5,864 nt of DNA from Bacteroidales bacterium. GTDB lineage: Bacteria > Bacteroidota > Bacteroidia > Bacteroidales > Bacteroidaceae. The notes under the pieces were generated by a model, which saw only the letters and a program-made list of their open reading frames with translations, was not told the DNA's origin and did no database searches. A program made the translations under genes and the position numbers. The stretch spans positions 1 through 5,864 of the forward strand of contig SFID01000132.1 in the NCBI GenBank assembly GCA_004555425.1, in the 5' to 3' direction. Position 1 is the stretch's first letter. Every line of letters begins with the position of its first letter. Shown piece by piece: positions 1 through 5,864 of this stretch.

Positions 1-136
1 TTTTCTAAATGCTTTTGCGGAAATTTTCTTGGCTTTATCGGTGCGCGAATTGACGATGTAGAGATTTTTTCGCGGCCGAAAATATAAAAGATATTAAAAA
101 TTTTCGCGCGAAAAAAGTTGGATTTAACATTTCGGG
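1..136. other. AT-rich left flank with no supported gene
   Basis: This stretch is mostly A/T runs broken by short CG-only blocks. It includes a perfect 14-bp palindrome at 101-114 (ttttcgcgcgaaaa) and a CGGCCG palindrome at 73-78. Short open frames run off the left edge on both strands. The plus frame beginning at base 2 ends at a stop at 59-61, and a minus-strand frame is open from the edge to about base 100 but has no ATG. None is long enough to call. A gene end outside the window may overlap the first 60 bases, but I cannot show it. Confidence 0.4.
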
Positions 137-191
137 GTAACGTGAAAGTACCGCACCTTGCTTGGTGTGAGTAAGGAGTTCGTACTCATTG
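137..191 (-). repeat. Inverted copy of the array repeat (unit A)
   Basis: Read on the minus strand, this 55-nt stretch matches the repeat units at 250-510. It aligns without gaps to unit E (451-505) with 51 of 55 positions identical. It also aligns to unit B (251-309) with a 5-nt gap and few mismatches. It is the only copy in this orientation, so it makes a long inverted repeat with the copies to its right. The 58 bases between it and unit B (192-249) are unique sequence. Confidence 0.85.
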
Positions 192-249
192 GTTGTGTGC
201 TTAGAAAGAGATCTGTGTTTACCCTATACTTTACACACCCTCACCTTTT

Positions 250-510
250 CAATGAGAACAAACTCCTTACTCACACCTTGCAAAGCAAGGTGCGGTACTT
301 TCACGTTACTCCCTTGGCCTTGGCAATGTGAACGAACTCCTTACTCACACCAATCAAGGTGGGGTACTTTCACGTTGTTCCATTGGCCTTGGCAATGAGA
401 ACAAACTCCGTACTCACACCTTGCAAGCAAGGTGCGGTACATTTCTTTTTCAATGAGAACAAACACCTTACTCACACCAAGCAAGGCGCGGTACTTTCAC
501 GTTACTCCCA
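250..510 (+). repeat. Imperfect tandem repeat array, four units (B, C, D, E)
   Basis: Four head-to-tail units begin at the shared caatg(a/t)gaac at 250, 324, 393 and 451, giving periods of 74, 69 and 58 bp. Each unit contains aactccttactcacacc or a variant, then a small dyad, then gcggtactttcacgttac, which is shortened in unit D. Units B and C are joined to the next unit by a ttggccttgg linker that is missing between D and E. Units B (274-292) and D (417-434) contain a perfect 8-bp hairpin, caccttgc/gcaaggtg, with a loop of 3 or 2 nt. Units C and E lack about 5 nt and keep only a weak dyad. The spacing is too irregular, and the units too adjacent, for a CRISPR array. The function is unknown. 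Confidence 0.88.
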
Positions 511-693
511 ACTCCTAACGTAACTACTCAGGTCGTTTCGTGACCGAATGAAAAATAAAAACCTACGGTGCGAGAGACGTAAAAACATCCAAGTAGAATA
601 GAAACCCTACCTTCCTTTGAAACTATTATTTCCCAGTGGTTAGATTTTCATAAAAAAATTGCCAACTCAGACTATCAAATTCAATAGAATGTG
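511..693. other. AT-rich spacer between repeat array and promoter
   Basis: No open frame of useful length lies here on either strand. The stretch holds the left copy of the 19-nt repeat (listed separately), followed by a weak ggtc/gacc dyad at 531-545. The rest is unique AT-rich sequence, which fits an upstream region of the ATPase gene. Confidence 0.5.
519..537 (+). repeat. 19-nt repeat, left copy
   Basis: The sequence cgtaactactcaggtcgtt occurs here and again, identical and in the same orientation, at 5714-5732. The two copies lie in the spacers on either side of the two-gene block. The bases on each side differ, so the identity ends sharply. A dispersed intergenic repeat is the simplest reading, but one window cannot show its copy number. 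Confidence 0.85.
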
Positions 694-701
694 TAACTTT
701 G
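694..701 (+). promoter_or_regulatory. Likely -7 promoter element for the ATPase gene
   Basis: The sequence taactttg matches the Bacteroidetes primary-sigma -7 consensus TAnnTTTG at every fixed position. Transcription would start near 707-710, leaving a leader of about 100 nt before the ATG at 808. No good -33 TTTG/TTG lies at the usual distance, since the nearest TTG (659-661) is 32 nt upstream. The assignment therefore rests on the -7 element, its position in a spacer and its orientation toward the gene. Confidence 0.5.
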
Positions 702-807
702 CATTCTCTACTATACCCCTATTGTGCCCGTATGGCTTCGCGTCTAGCTAACCGAAGTCGGCAATCATAGTGGCGTAGTGGGCAAACTTGAAACCCGGGA
801 ATCTATT

Positions 808-1989
808 ATGGAAACATTCTACAGAACACACGCATTTCTCGTGGAGCACTTCAATGCTCCCGTCAGGCGTGCGCTGATGGACAACATCGACTGGAGCTAT
901 CGCATGATTGCCGTGCGCGGACCGCGCGGCGTCGGGCGCACCTCCTTCCTCCTGCAATTTGCCAAGGAGCACTTCGACCCCCGACAGCGCAAATGCCTCT
1001 ACATCAACGCGAACAATTTCTACTTCCAAGGACGTGGTATCGTAGAGTTCGCTGGTGAATTTACGGAACAGGGCGGCCTCGTCCTGCTCATTGACCAGGC
1101 ATTCAAATTGCCCGATTGGCGTAACCAACTCTGCGAATGCTACCATCGCTATCCCAACCTCCGCATCGTCTATACCACCACACCCGTGGAGGAAGCAGAG
1201 GTGGAGAATACCGAACTACAGTCGCTGAGCCGCTGCTACGTGCTCCACGGCTTCTCCTTCCGCGAATACATCAACCTCCAGACGGGCAATAACTTCCAGA
1301 CGTTCTCGCTCCACGACATCCTCTACGACCACGAGATGATTGTGCGCAGCATCCTGCCCAAGGTGCAACCCTGGAAATATTTCAAGGAATATCTGCATCA
1401 CGGCTACTACCCCTTCTATCTGGAAAACCACAACTTCACCGAAGCCCTCCTCAAGGCCATGAACAACATGATGGAGGTGGACATCCTCTTTAACAAGCAG
1501 GTGGAACTCAAGTACCTCTCGCGCATCAAGAAGTTGCTCTACCTGCTGGCCGTCAGCGAGGACAGCGCGCCCAACGTGAGCCGACTGGCCGAGGAAATCG
1601 GCACCTCGCGCGCCACGGTGATGAACTACCTGAAATACCTCGAAGAGGCACGCCTTATAAATATGGTATATAAGGAGGGCGAAACCTTCCCGAAGAAGCC
1701 TGCCGCCGTCATGCTGCACGACACCAACCTGATGTATGCCATCTATTCGCCCAACATGACGGACCAACTCATCATGGAAACCTTCTTCGTCAACACCCTG
1801 TGGCGCCACCACACAGTCAACGGCCTGCGCCGCGAAGGTGCCTATCGCATCGACAGCCGCATCGACCTGTACGTCTGCGAAAAGGACCGCCGCATCAAAC
1901 TCCCGCCTGGCACACTCAAGGTGAAATACAACACCGAAATCGGCGGGCCCAACGAAATTCCCATCTGGCTTTTCGGCTTCCTTTACTAA
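808..1989 (+). CDS. AAA-family ATP-binding protein, DUF4143-like architecture, with substituted Walker A and B motifs
   Basis: This is a 393-residue protein of the large accessory ATPase family in which an N-terminal AAA domain is followed by a winged helix and a DUF4143-type C-terminal region. Its substrate and partners are not known. Numbering from the ATG: P-loop GPRGVGRT at 38-45, Walker B LVLLIDQ at 91-97, a TTTP segment at 123-126 where relatives usually have a TGSS-like sensor 1, the family signature GFSFREYINL at 148-157, a GYYPF motif near 199-203, a winged-helix segment around 256-288, and a C-terminal tail IPIWLFGFLY. No signal peptide or membrane segment is seen, so it is probably cytoplasmic. 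The P-loop lysine is Arg44 (codon 937-939) and the Walker B glutamate is Gln97 (1096-1098), so ATP hydrolysis may be impaired. The reading frame is intact. A GTG at 778 would add 10 residues, but the ATG at 808 is preferred because METFYRTHAFLVEH resembles the usual family start. It probably has its own promoter at 694-701 and ends 69 bp before nifJ. I see no functional link to nifJ. Confidence 0.88.
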   Translation: METFYRTHAFLVEHFNAPVRRALMDNIDWSYRMIAVRGPRGVGRTSFLLQFAKEHFDPRQRKCLYINANNFYFQGRGIVEFAGEFTEQGGLVLLIDQAFKLPDWRNQLCECYHRYPNLRIVYTTTPVEEAEVENTELQSLSRCYVLHGFSFREYINLQTGNNFQTFSLHDILYDHEMIVRSILPKVQPWKYFKEYLHHGYYPFYLENHNFTEALLKAMNNMMEVDILFNKQVELKYLSRIKKLLYLLAVSEDSAPNVSRLAEEIGTSRATVMNYLKYLEEARLINMVYKEGETFPKKPAAVMLHDTNLMYAIYSPNMTDQLIMETFFVNTLWRHHTVNGLRREGAYRIDSRIDLYVCEKDRRIKLPPGTLKVKYNTEIGGPNEIPIWLFGFLY

Positions 1990-2058
1990 CCTCCCCCCTC
2001 TTCTTCGGGGACAAAACCCCAAAAACAGAAACGACAATCAAACCCTTAAATAATAGTC
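1990..2058 (+). promoter_or_regulatory. nifJ: Short spacer and A-rich nifJ leader
   Basis: The 69 bp between the genes contain C6 (1993-1998), G4 (2007-2010) and C4 (2017-2020), which could form two competing 4-bp stems. Neither is followed by a T-run, so no convincing terminator is present. The last 38 bases before the ATG are A-rich with no Shine-Dalgarno sequence, which is typical of well-translated Bacteroidetes genes. I find no TAnnTTTG element here. The nifJ promoter may lie inside the ATPase gene, may be degenerate, or nifJ may be partly read through from the gene upstream. Confidence 0.35.
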
Positions 2059-5000
2059 ATGAGTAAGAAATTCATTACTTGCGATGGTAACCAGGCCGCT
2101 GCGCACATTGCGTATATGTTCTCAGAGGTCGCTGCCATCTATCCCATCACCCCGTCCTCGCCGATGGCCGAGCACGTCGATGAATGGTCAGCACAAGGTC
2201 GCAAGAACCTGTTCGGCGACACAGTGAAAGTACAGGAAATGCAGAGCGAAGGCGGCGCAGCAGGTGCCGTTCATGGTTCGCTCCAAGCAGGTGCTCTCAC
2301 CACTACGTTCACCGCTTCGCAGGGTCTGCTCCTCATGATACCTAATATGTACAAGATTGCAGGCGAATTGCTGCCCTGCGTCTTCCATGTGAGTGCCCGT
2401 ACGCTCGCCACCCATTCGCTGTGTATCTTTGGCGACCACAGCGATGTGATGGCTTGCCGCCAGACTGGCTTTGCCATGCTCTGCGAAGGCTCCGTACAGG
2501 AAGTCATGGACCTCTCGGCCGTTGCCCACCTGGCATCGCTCGAGAGCCGCGTGCCCTTCATTAACTTCTTCGACGGCTTCCGCACCAGCCACGAATACCA
2601 GAAGATTGAAGTGATGGACCAAGAGGACATCCGTCCGCTCGTGCCCATGGACAAGGTGGCCGAATTCCGCAGCCGCGCACTCACGCCCGAGCATCCCGAA
2701 GCCCGCGGTATGGCTGAGAACCCAGAGACATTCTTCGCCCACCGCGAAGTCTGCAACAGCTACTACGACGCCGTGCCCGGCATCGTGGAGAAATACATGG
2801 AGGCTGTCAGCAAGATTACGGGCCGCGAGTACAAGCTCTTCAGCTACTACGGTGCCGAAGATGCTGAGCGCGTCATCATCTGCATGGGCTCCGTGACCGA
2901 AGCTGCCCGCGAAGCCATCGACTATATGAACAAGAACGGCGAGAAGGTCGGTATGGTCAGCGTACACCTCTATCGCCCCTTCAGCGTGAAGCACCTGCTC
3001 GCCGCCGTGCCCAAGACCTGCAAGAAGATTGCCGTCCTCGACCGCACGAAGGAGCCCGGCGCCAACGGCGAACCGCTCTACCTCGACGTGAAGGACGCCT
3101 TCTACAACGAAGAAAACCGTCCCCTCATCGTAGGCGGCCGCTATGGTCTTGGTTCTTGCGACACCACGCCTACGATGATTATCAGCGTTTACGAGAACCT
3201 CGCCCTGCCCCAGCCCAAGGACCACTTCACCGTGGGCATCGTGGACGATGTGACTTTCCAGTCACTGCCCCTTGAGAAAGAAATGGCACTCGGTGGCGAA
3301 GGCATCTTCGAAGCCAAGTTCTACGGCCTCGGCGCAGACGGTACGGTCGGTGCCAACAAGAACTCCGTCAAGATTATCGGCGACAATACAGACAAGTATT
3401 GCCAAGCCTACTTCTCGTACGACTCGAAGAAATCGGGCGGTTTCACCTGCTCGCACCTCCGCTTCGGCGATACGCCTATCCGCTCCACGTATCAGATTAA
3501 GACGCCTAACTTCGTGGCTTGCCACGTTCAGGCTTATCTGCATATGTACGACGTGCTCCGCGGTCTGCGCGACGGCGGCACCTTCCTGCTCAACACCATC
3601 TGGGAAGGCGAAGAACTGGCTAAGAATCTGCCCAACAACGTGAAGCGCTACTTTGCCGAGCACAATATCACCGTTTACTATATCAACGCCACGAAGATTG
3701 CACAGGAGATTGGCCTCGGCAACCGCACGAACACCATCCTCCAGTCCGCTTTTTTCCGCATCACCGAAGTAATCCCCGTAGACCTCGCCGTAGAGCAGAT
3801 GAAGAAATTCATCGTCAAGAGCTACGGCAAGAAGGGCGAGGACGTAGTGAACAAGAACTACCAGGCCGTTGACCGCGGTGGCGAATACAAGACCCTGGCC
3901 GTTGACCCCGCATGGGCCAACCTGCCCGAGGACGAGAAGATTGTACGCGAAGAACCCGCCTTCATCTCCGACCTCGTGCGCCCCATCAATGCACAGGACG
4001 GCGACCTCCTGCCCGTGAGCGCCTTCAAGGTAAGCGCAGACGGTACTTGGCAGCAGGGAACTGCCGCCTACGAGAAGCGCGGTGTGGCTGCCTTCGTGCC
4101 CACATGGAACAGCGAGAACTGTATCCAGTGTAACAAGTGCTCGTTCGTTTGTCCCCACGCTTCGATTCGTCCCTTCGTGCTCGACGACGAAGAACTCAAG
4201 GGCCTGGACGCTGCCACCCTCGAAATCAAGGCTCCTGCCACGCTCAAGGGTATGCACTTCCGCATGCAGGTTGACGTAATGGACTGCCTCGGTTGCGGCA
4301 ACTGCGTGGACGTTTGTCCGGGTATGCGCGGCAACAAGGCCCTCAGCATGGTGCCCCTCGAAGGCGAAATGGCCGAGGACGCCAACTGGGACTACTGCGT
4401 GAAGAACGTAACGAGCAAGCAGGACAAGGTAGACATCAAGCTCAATCCCAAGAACTCGCAGTTCGCCACTCCGCTCTTCGAGTTCAGCGGTGCCTGCTCG
4501 GGTTGCGGCGAAACGCCCTACGTTAAGCTCGTCACCCAGCTCTTTGGCGACCGTCAGATGGTGGCCAACGCTACGGGTTGCTCCTCCATCTATTCCGGCT
4601 CTATCCCCTCCACGCCTTACACCACCAACGAGAAGGGTCAGGGTCCCGCATGGGCCAACTCCCTCTTTGAGGATTTCTGCGAGTTCGGTCTGGGTATGGT
4701 ATTGGCCAACAAGAAGATGCGTGCACGCATTGAGGCCCTCCTCAACGAGATGATTCAGAGCGACAAGGTGAGCGAGGAATACAAGCAGGCCGCTCAGGAA
4801 TGGATTGCAGGCAAGGACGATGCAGAAGCCAGCCGTGCCGCAGCCCTCAAACTCGAGCCCCTGATCAAGGAGAGCGCAGCCAAGGGTTGCCCCGTTTGCC
4901 AGCAGCTTGACGAACTCAGCCACTTCCTCACGAAGCGCAGCCAGTGGATTATCGGTGGCGACGGTGCTTCCTATGACATCGGCTACGGTGGTCTGGACCA

Positions 5001-5604
5001 CGTACTGGCCAGCGGCGAAGATGTGAATATCCTCGTGCTCGATACCGAGGTTTACTCCAACACGGGTGGTCAGGCCTCCAAGGCTACGCCTATCGGTGCC
5101 ATCGCCCAGTTTGCCGCCAGCGGTAAGCGCGTGACGAAGAAGGACCTCGGCCTCATGCAGGCCACCTACGGCTACGTATATGTGGCACAGGTAGCTATGG
5201 GTGCCGACCAGGCACAGTGCCTCAAGGCCCTCAAGGAAGCCGAAGCATGGCATGGACCTTCGCTCATCATCGGCTACGCTCCCTGTATCAACCACGGTCT
5301 GAAGATTAAGGGCGGTATGGGTCGCAGCCAGGAAGAGGAGCGTCGCGCAGTAGAGTGCGGCTACTGGCACCTGTGGCGCTACAACCCCGCTCTCGCCGAA
5401 GAAGGCAAGAACCCCTTCACCCTCGACTCGAAGGAGCCCGACTGGAGCAAGTTCCAGGATTACCTCGCAGGCGAGGTGCGCTTCCTCTCTCTGAAGAAGG
5501 CATTCCCCGAAGAGGCCGACGAGCTCTTCGCTGCCACGCAGGAAGCTGCCCTGAAGCGCTACAAGAGCTACGTTCGCAAAACGCAAGAAGACTGGAGCCT
5601 ATAA
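2059..5604 (+). CDS. nifJ: Pyruvate:ferredoxin (flavodoxin) oxidoreductase, single-chain
   Basis: This cytoplasmic enzyme oxidatively decarboxylates pyruvate with CoA to acetyl-CoA and CO2 and reduces ferredoxin or flavodoxin. It is central to anaerobic fermentation. The 1181-residue protein shows the full fused order: pyruvate-binding N-terminal domain (about 1-250), domain II (about 260-400), gamma domain (about 415-590), EKR domain (about 600-680), two-cluster ferredoxin domain (about 681-765) and a TPP-binding domain (about 800-1175). Cluster ligands are C688/C691/C694/C698, C743/C746/C749/C753, and for the proximal cluster C813, C816, C841 and C1076. By comparison with the Desulfovibrio africanus enzyme, T31, E64, R114 and N1001 match active-site positions, and D968, T996 and V998 match the Mg-TPP ligands. 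It ends where shorter NifJ proteins do and lacks the C-terminal extension that protects the D. africanus enzyme from oxygen, so it is probably oxygen-sensitive. An extra CPVC lies at 944-947. The start is fixed by MSKKFITCDGNQAAAHIAY and an A-rich leader. A terminator follows within 30 bp. Despite the symbol, nothing here indicates nitrogen fixation. Confidence 0.97.
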   Translation: MSKKFITCDGNQAAAHIAYMFSEVAAIYPITPSSPMAEHVDEWSAQGRKNLFGDTVKVQEMQSEGGAAGAVHGSLQAGALTTTFTASQGLLLMIPNMYKIAGELLPCVFHVSARTLATHSLCIFGDHSDVMACRQTGFAMLCEGSVQEVMDLSAVAHLASLESRVPFINFFDGFRTSHEYQKIEVMDQEDIRPLVPMDKVAEFRSRALTPEHPEARGMAENPETFFAHREVCNSYYDAVPGIVEKYMEAVSKITGREYKLFSYYGAEDAERVIICMGSVTEAAREAIDYMNKNGEKVGMVSVHLYRPFSVKHLLAAVPKTCKKIAVLDRTKEPGANGEPLYLDVKDAFYNEENRPLIVGGRYGLGSCDTTPTMIISVYENLALPQPKDHFTVGIVDDVTFQSLPLEKEMALGGEGIFEAKFYGLGADGTVGANKNSVKIIGDNTDKYCQAYFSYDSKKSGGFTCSHLRFGDTPIRSTYQIKTPNFVACHVQAYLHMYDVLRGLRDGGTFLLNTIWEGEELAKNLPNNVKRYFAEHNITVYYINATKIAQEIGLGNRTNTILQSAFFRITEVIPVDLAVEQMKKFIVKSYGKKGEDVVNKNYQAVDRGGEYKTLAVDPAWANLPEDEKIVREEPAFISDLVRPINAQDGDLLPVSAFKVSADGTWQQGTAAYEKRGVAAFVPTWNSENCIQCNKCSFVCPHASIRPFVLDDEELKGLDAATLEIKAPATLKGMHFRMQVDVMDCLGCGNCVDVCPGMRGNKALSMVPLEGEMAEDANWDYCVKNVTSKQDKVDIKLNPKNSQFATPLFEFSGACSGCGETPYVKLVTQLFGDRQMVANATGCSSIYSGSIPSTPYTTNEKGQGPAWANSLFEDFCEFGLGMVLANKKMRARIEALLNEMIQSDKVSEEYKQAAQEWIAGKDDAEASRAAALKLEPLIKESAAKGCPVCQQLDELSHFLTKRSQWIIGGDGASYDIGYGGLDHVLASGEDVNILVLDTEVYSNTGGQASKATPIGAIAQFAASGKRVTKKDLGLMQATYGYVYVAQVAMGADQAQCLKALKEAEAWHGPSLIIGYAPCINHGLKIKGGMGRSQEEERRAVECGYWHLWRYNPALAEEGKNPFTLDSKEPDWSKFQDYLAGEVRFLSLKKAFPEEADELFAATQEAALKRYKSYVRKTQEDWSL

Positions 5605-5631
5605 AAAACTCCACGCCGTATGTATAAAGAC

Positions 5632-5666
5632 GAGGCTGCGCCAGCAATGGTGCAGCCTCTTGTTTT
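5632..5666 (+). terminator. Rho-independent terminator after nifJ
   Basis: The arms gaggctgcgcc (5632-5642) and ggtgcagcctc (5649-5659) pair over 11 bp, including one G-T wobble, around a 6-nt loop. The T-rich stretch ttgtttt follows directly. The hairpin begins 28 bp after the nifJ stop codon. This is the clearest transcription boundary in the window. Confidence 0.85.
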
Positions 5667-5671
5667 ATCAG

Positions 5672-5708
5672 AAGTCCGAGGAACTGGAAGAAAGTCCGAG
5701 GAGTAGGA
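5672..5708 (+). repeat. Tandem duplication, 20-nt period
   Basis: Two adjacent copies of aagtccgaggaactgga-like sequence start at 5672 and 5692. Over 17 aligned bases, 14 are identical, with the differences together at positions 12-14. The duplication sits between the nifJ terminator and the right copy of the 19-nt repeat. There is no open frame through it worth calling. Confidence 0.7.
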
Positions 5709-5713
5709 AAATT

Positions 5714-5732
5714 CGTAACTACTCAGGTCGTT
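5714..5732 (+). repeat. 19-nt repeat, right copy
   Basis: This is an exact copy, in the same orientation, of cgtaactactcaggtcgtt at 519-537. It lies 110 bp after the nifJ stop, just past the terminator and the 20-nt tandem duplication. Confidence 0.85.
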
Positions 5733-5763
5733 GTTTGCAGGCTAGGGGCACTATTCGGCGCGC

Positions 5764-5784
5764 CCCGCAGGTTGCCCCTGCGGG
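5764..5784. repeat. GC-rich hairpin in the right flank
   Basis: The arms cccgcagg (5764-5771) and cctgcggg (5777-5784) are perfect 8-bp complements around a 5-nt loop. The 8-bp palindrome ggcgcgcc (5757-5764) abuts the left arm. An alternative pairing exists between aggggca (5744-5750) and tgcccct (5773-5779). There is no T-run on either side, so it is not a standard terminator. It resembles a REP-like intergenic palindrome, but its role is unknown. Confidence 0.6.
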
Positions 5785-5864
5785 TAGGGTGTTCAAAAAT
5801 AGGCATCAAAATTTGCTCAAAAAAGTATCTATTTTTAGTGCTTTTAGGTTGCTGATTTTTAATA
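5785..5864. other. AT-rich right flank with an 8-bp dyad
   Basis: No gene is visible before the window ends. An inverted pair, aaaaatag (5795-5802) and ctattttt (5829-5836), frames AT-rich sequence. The minus strand of 5794-5801 reads tatttttg, a match to TAnnTTTG, but it points back toward the nifJ terminator and has no well-spaced -33 element. It may be the upstream region of a gene beyond the edge. Confidence 0.3.

Noticed and set aside
40..130. Small minus-strand frame of about 31 codons starting near 130
   Set aside because: It is short, its composition follows the A/T runs, and it has no recognisable motif or promoter.
189..398. A 69-codon open frame on the plus strand with a TTG start
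   Set aside because: It is the translated repeat array. Its protein repeats TPCKARCGTFTL- and PWPWQ-like segments because the DNA repeats, and it has no ribosome-binding context or family resemblance.
250..510. Possible CRISPR array
   Set aside because: The units are about 50-74 bp with irregular periods, no unique spacers of constant length, one copy inverted, and no cas genes nearby.
778..807. GTG at 778 as the ATPase start
   Set aside because: It would add GKLETRESI, which does not resemble the usual family N-terminus, whereas the ATG at 808 does. It cannot be fully excluded.
1993..2020. Possible terminator or switch between the ATPase gene and nifJ
   Set aside because: Only 4-bp G/C stems can form and no T-run follows, so this is too weak to call.
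1216..2037. A 273-codon antisense frame over the ATPase gene
   Set aside because: It is a shadow of the ATPase gene with the same codon-bias explanation. Its composition is low-complexity and rich in V, H, E and A.
3262..5586. A 774-codon open frame antisense to nifJ
   Set aside because: The nifJ frame is unmistakable. Long antisense frames are expected opposite strongly codon-biased, C-ending genes. The protein resembles nothing and has no promoter or leader.

Overview
The window most likely comes from a member of the Bacteroidales, probably Prevotella-like. The evidence is a TAnnTTTG-type -7 promoter element, A-rich leaders without a Shine-Dalgarno sequence, C-rich codon third positions beside AT-rich spacers, and an AAA ATPase of a type common in that order. 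The genus is an inference from style; no marker gene settles it.

Layout. Positions 1-136 are AT-rich, with short CG-rich palindromes and no convincing gene. Positions 137-505 hold five copies of a repeat of about 50 bp. The first copy is inverted and the other four are head-to-tail, so the outermost copies form 55-nt inverted repeats (51/55 identical). Positions 506-807 are leader and spacer, with a 19-nt repeat and a likely promoter. Positions 808-1989 encode an ATPase with a DUF4143-like architecture. Both of its Walker motifs lack the usual catalytic residue: Lys is Arg in Walker A and Glu is Gln in Walker B. After a 69-bp spacer, 2059-5604 encode a complete single-chain pyruvate:ferredoxin (flavodoxin) oxidoreductase. 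A strong hairpin terminator follows. The right flank then carries a 20-nt tandem duplication, a second exact copy of the 19-nt repeat, a GC-rich hairpin and an AT-rich tail with no gene.

How the parts relate. The oxidoreductase is core anaerobic metabolism: it converts pyruvate and CoA to acetyl-CoA and CO2 and passes the electrons to ferredoxin or flavodoxin. The ATPase lies upstream on the same strand, but nothing in the sequence ties it to pyruvate metabolism. It looks like an accessory gene next to a housekeeping gene. Read-through from one to the other is possible, since no strong terminator separates them. The points most worth a second look are the inverted-repeat-bracketed array, the doubly substituted ATPase, and the exact 19-nt repeat on both sides of the gene pair. 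I do not see a complete new multi-gene system here.
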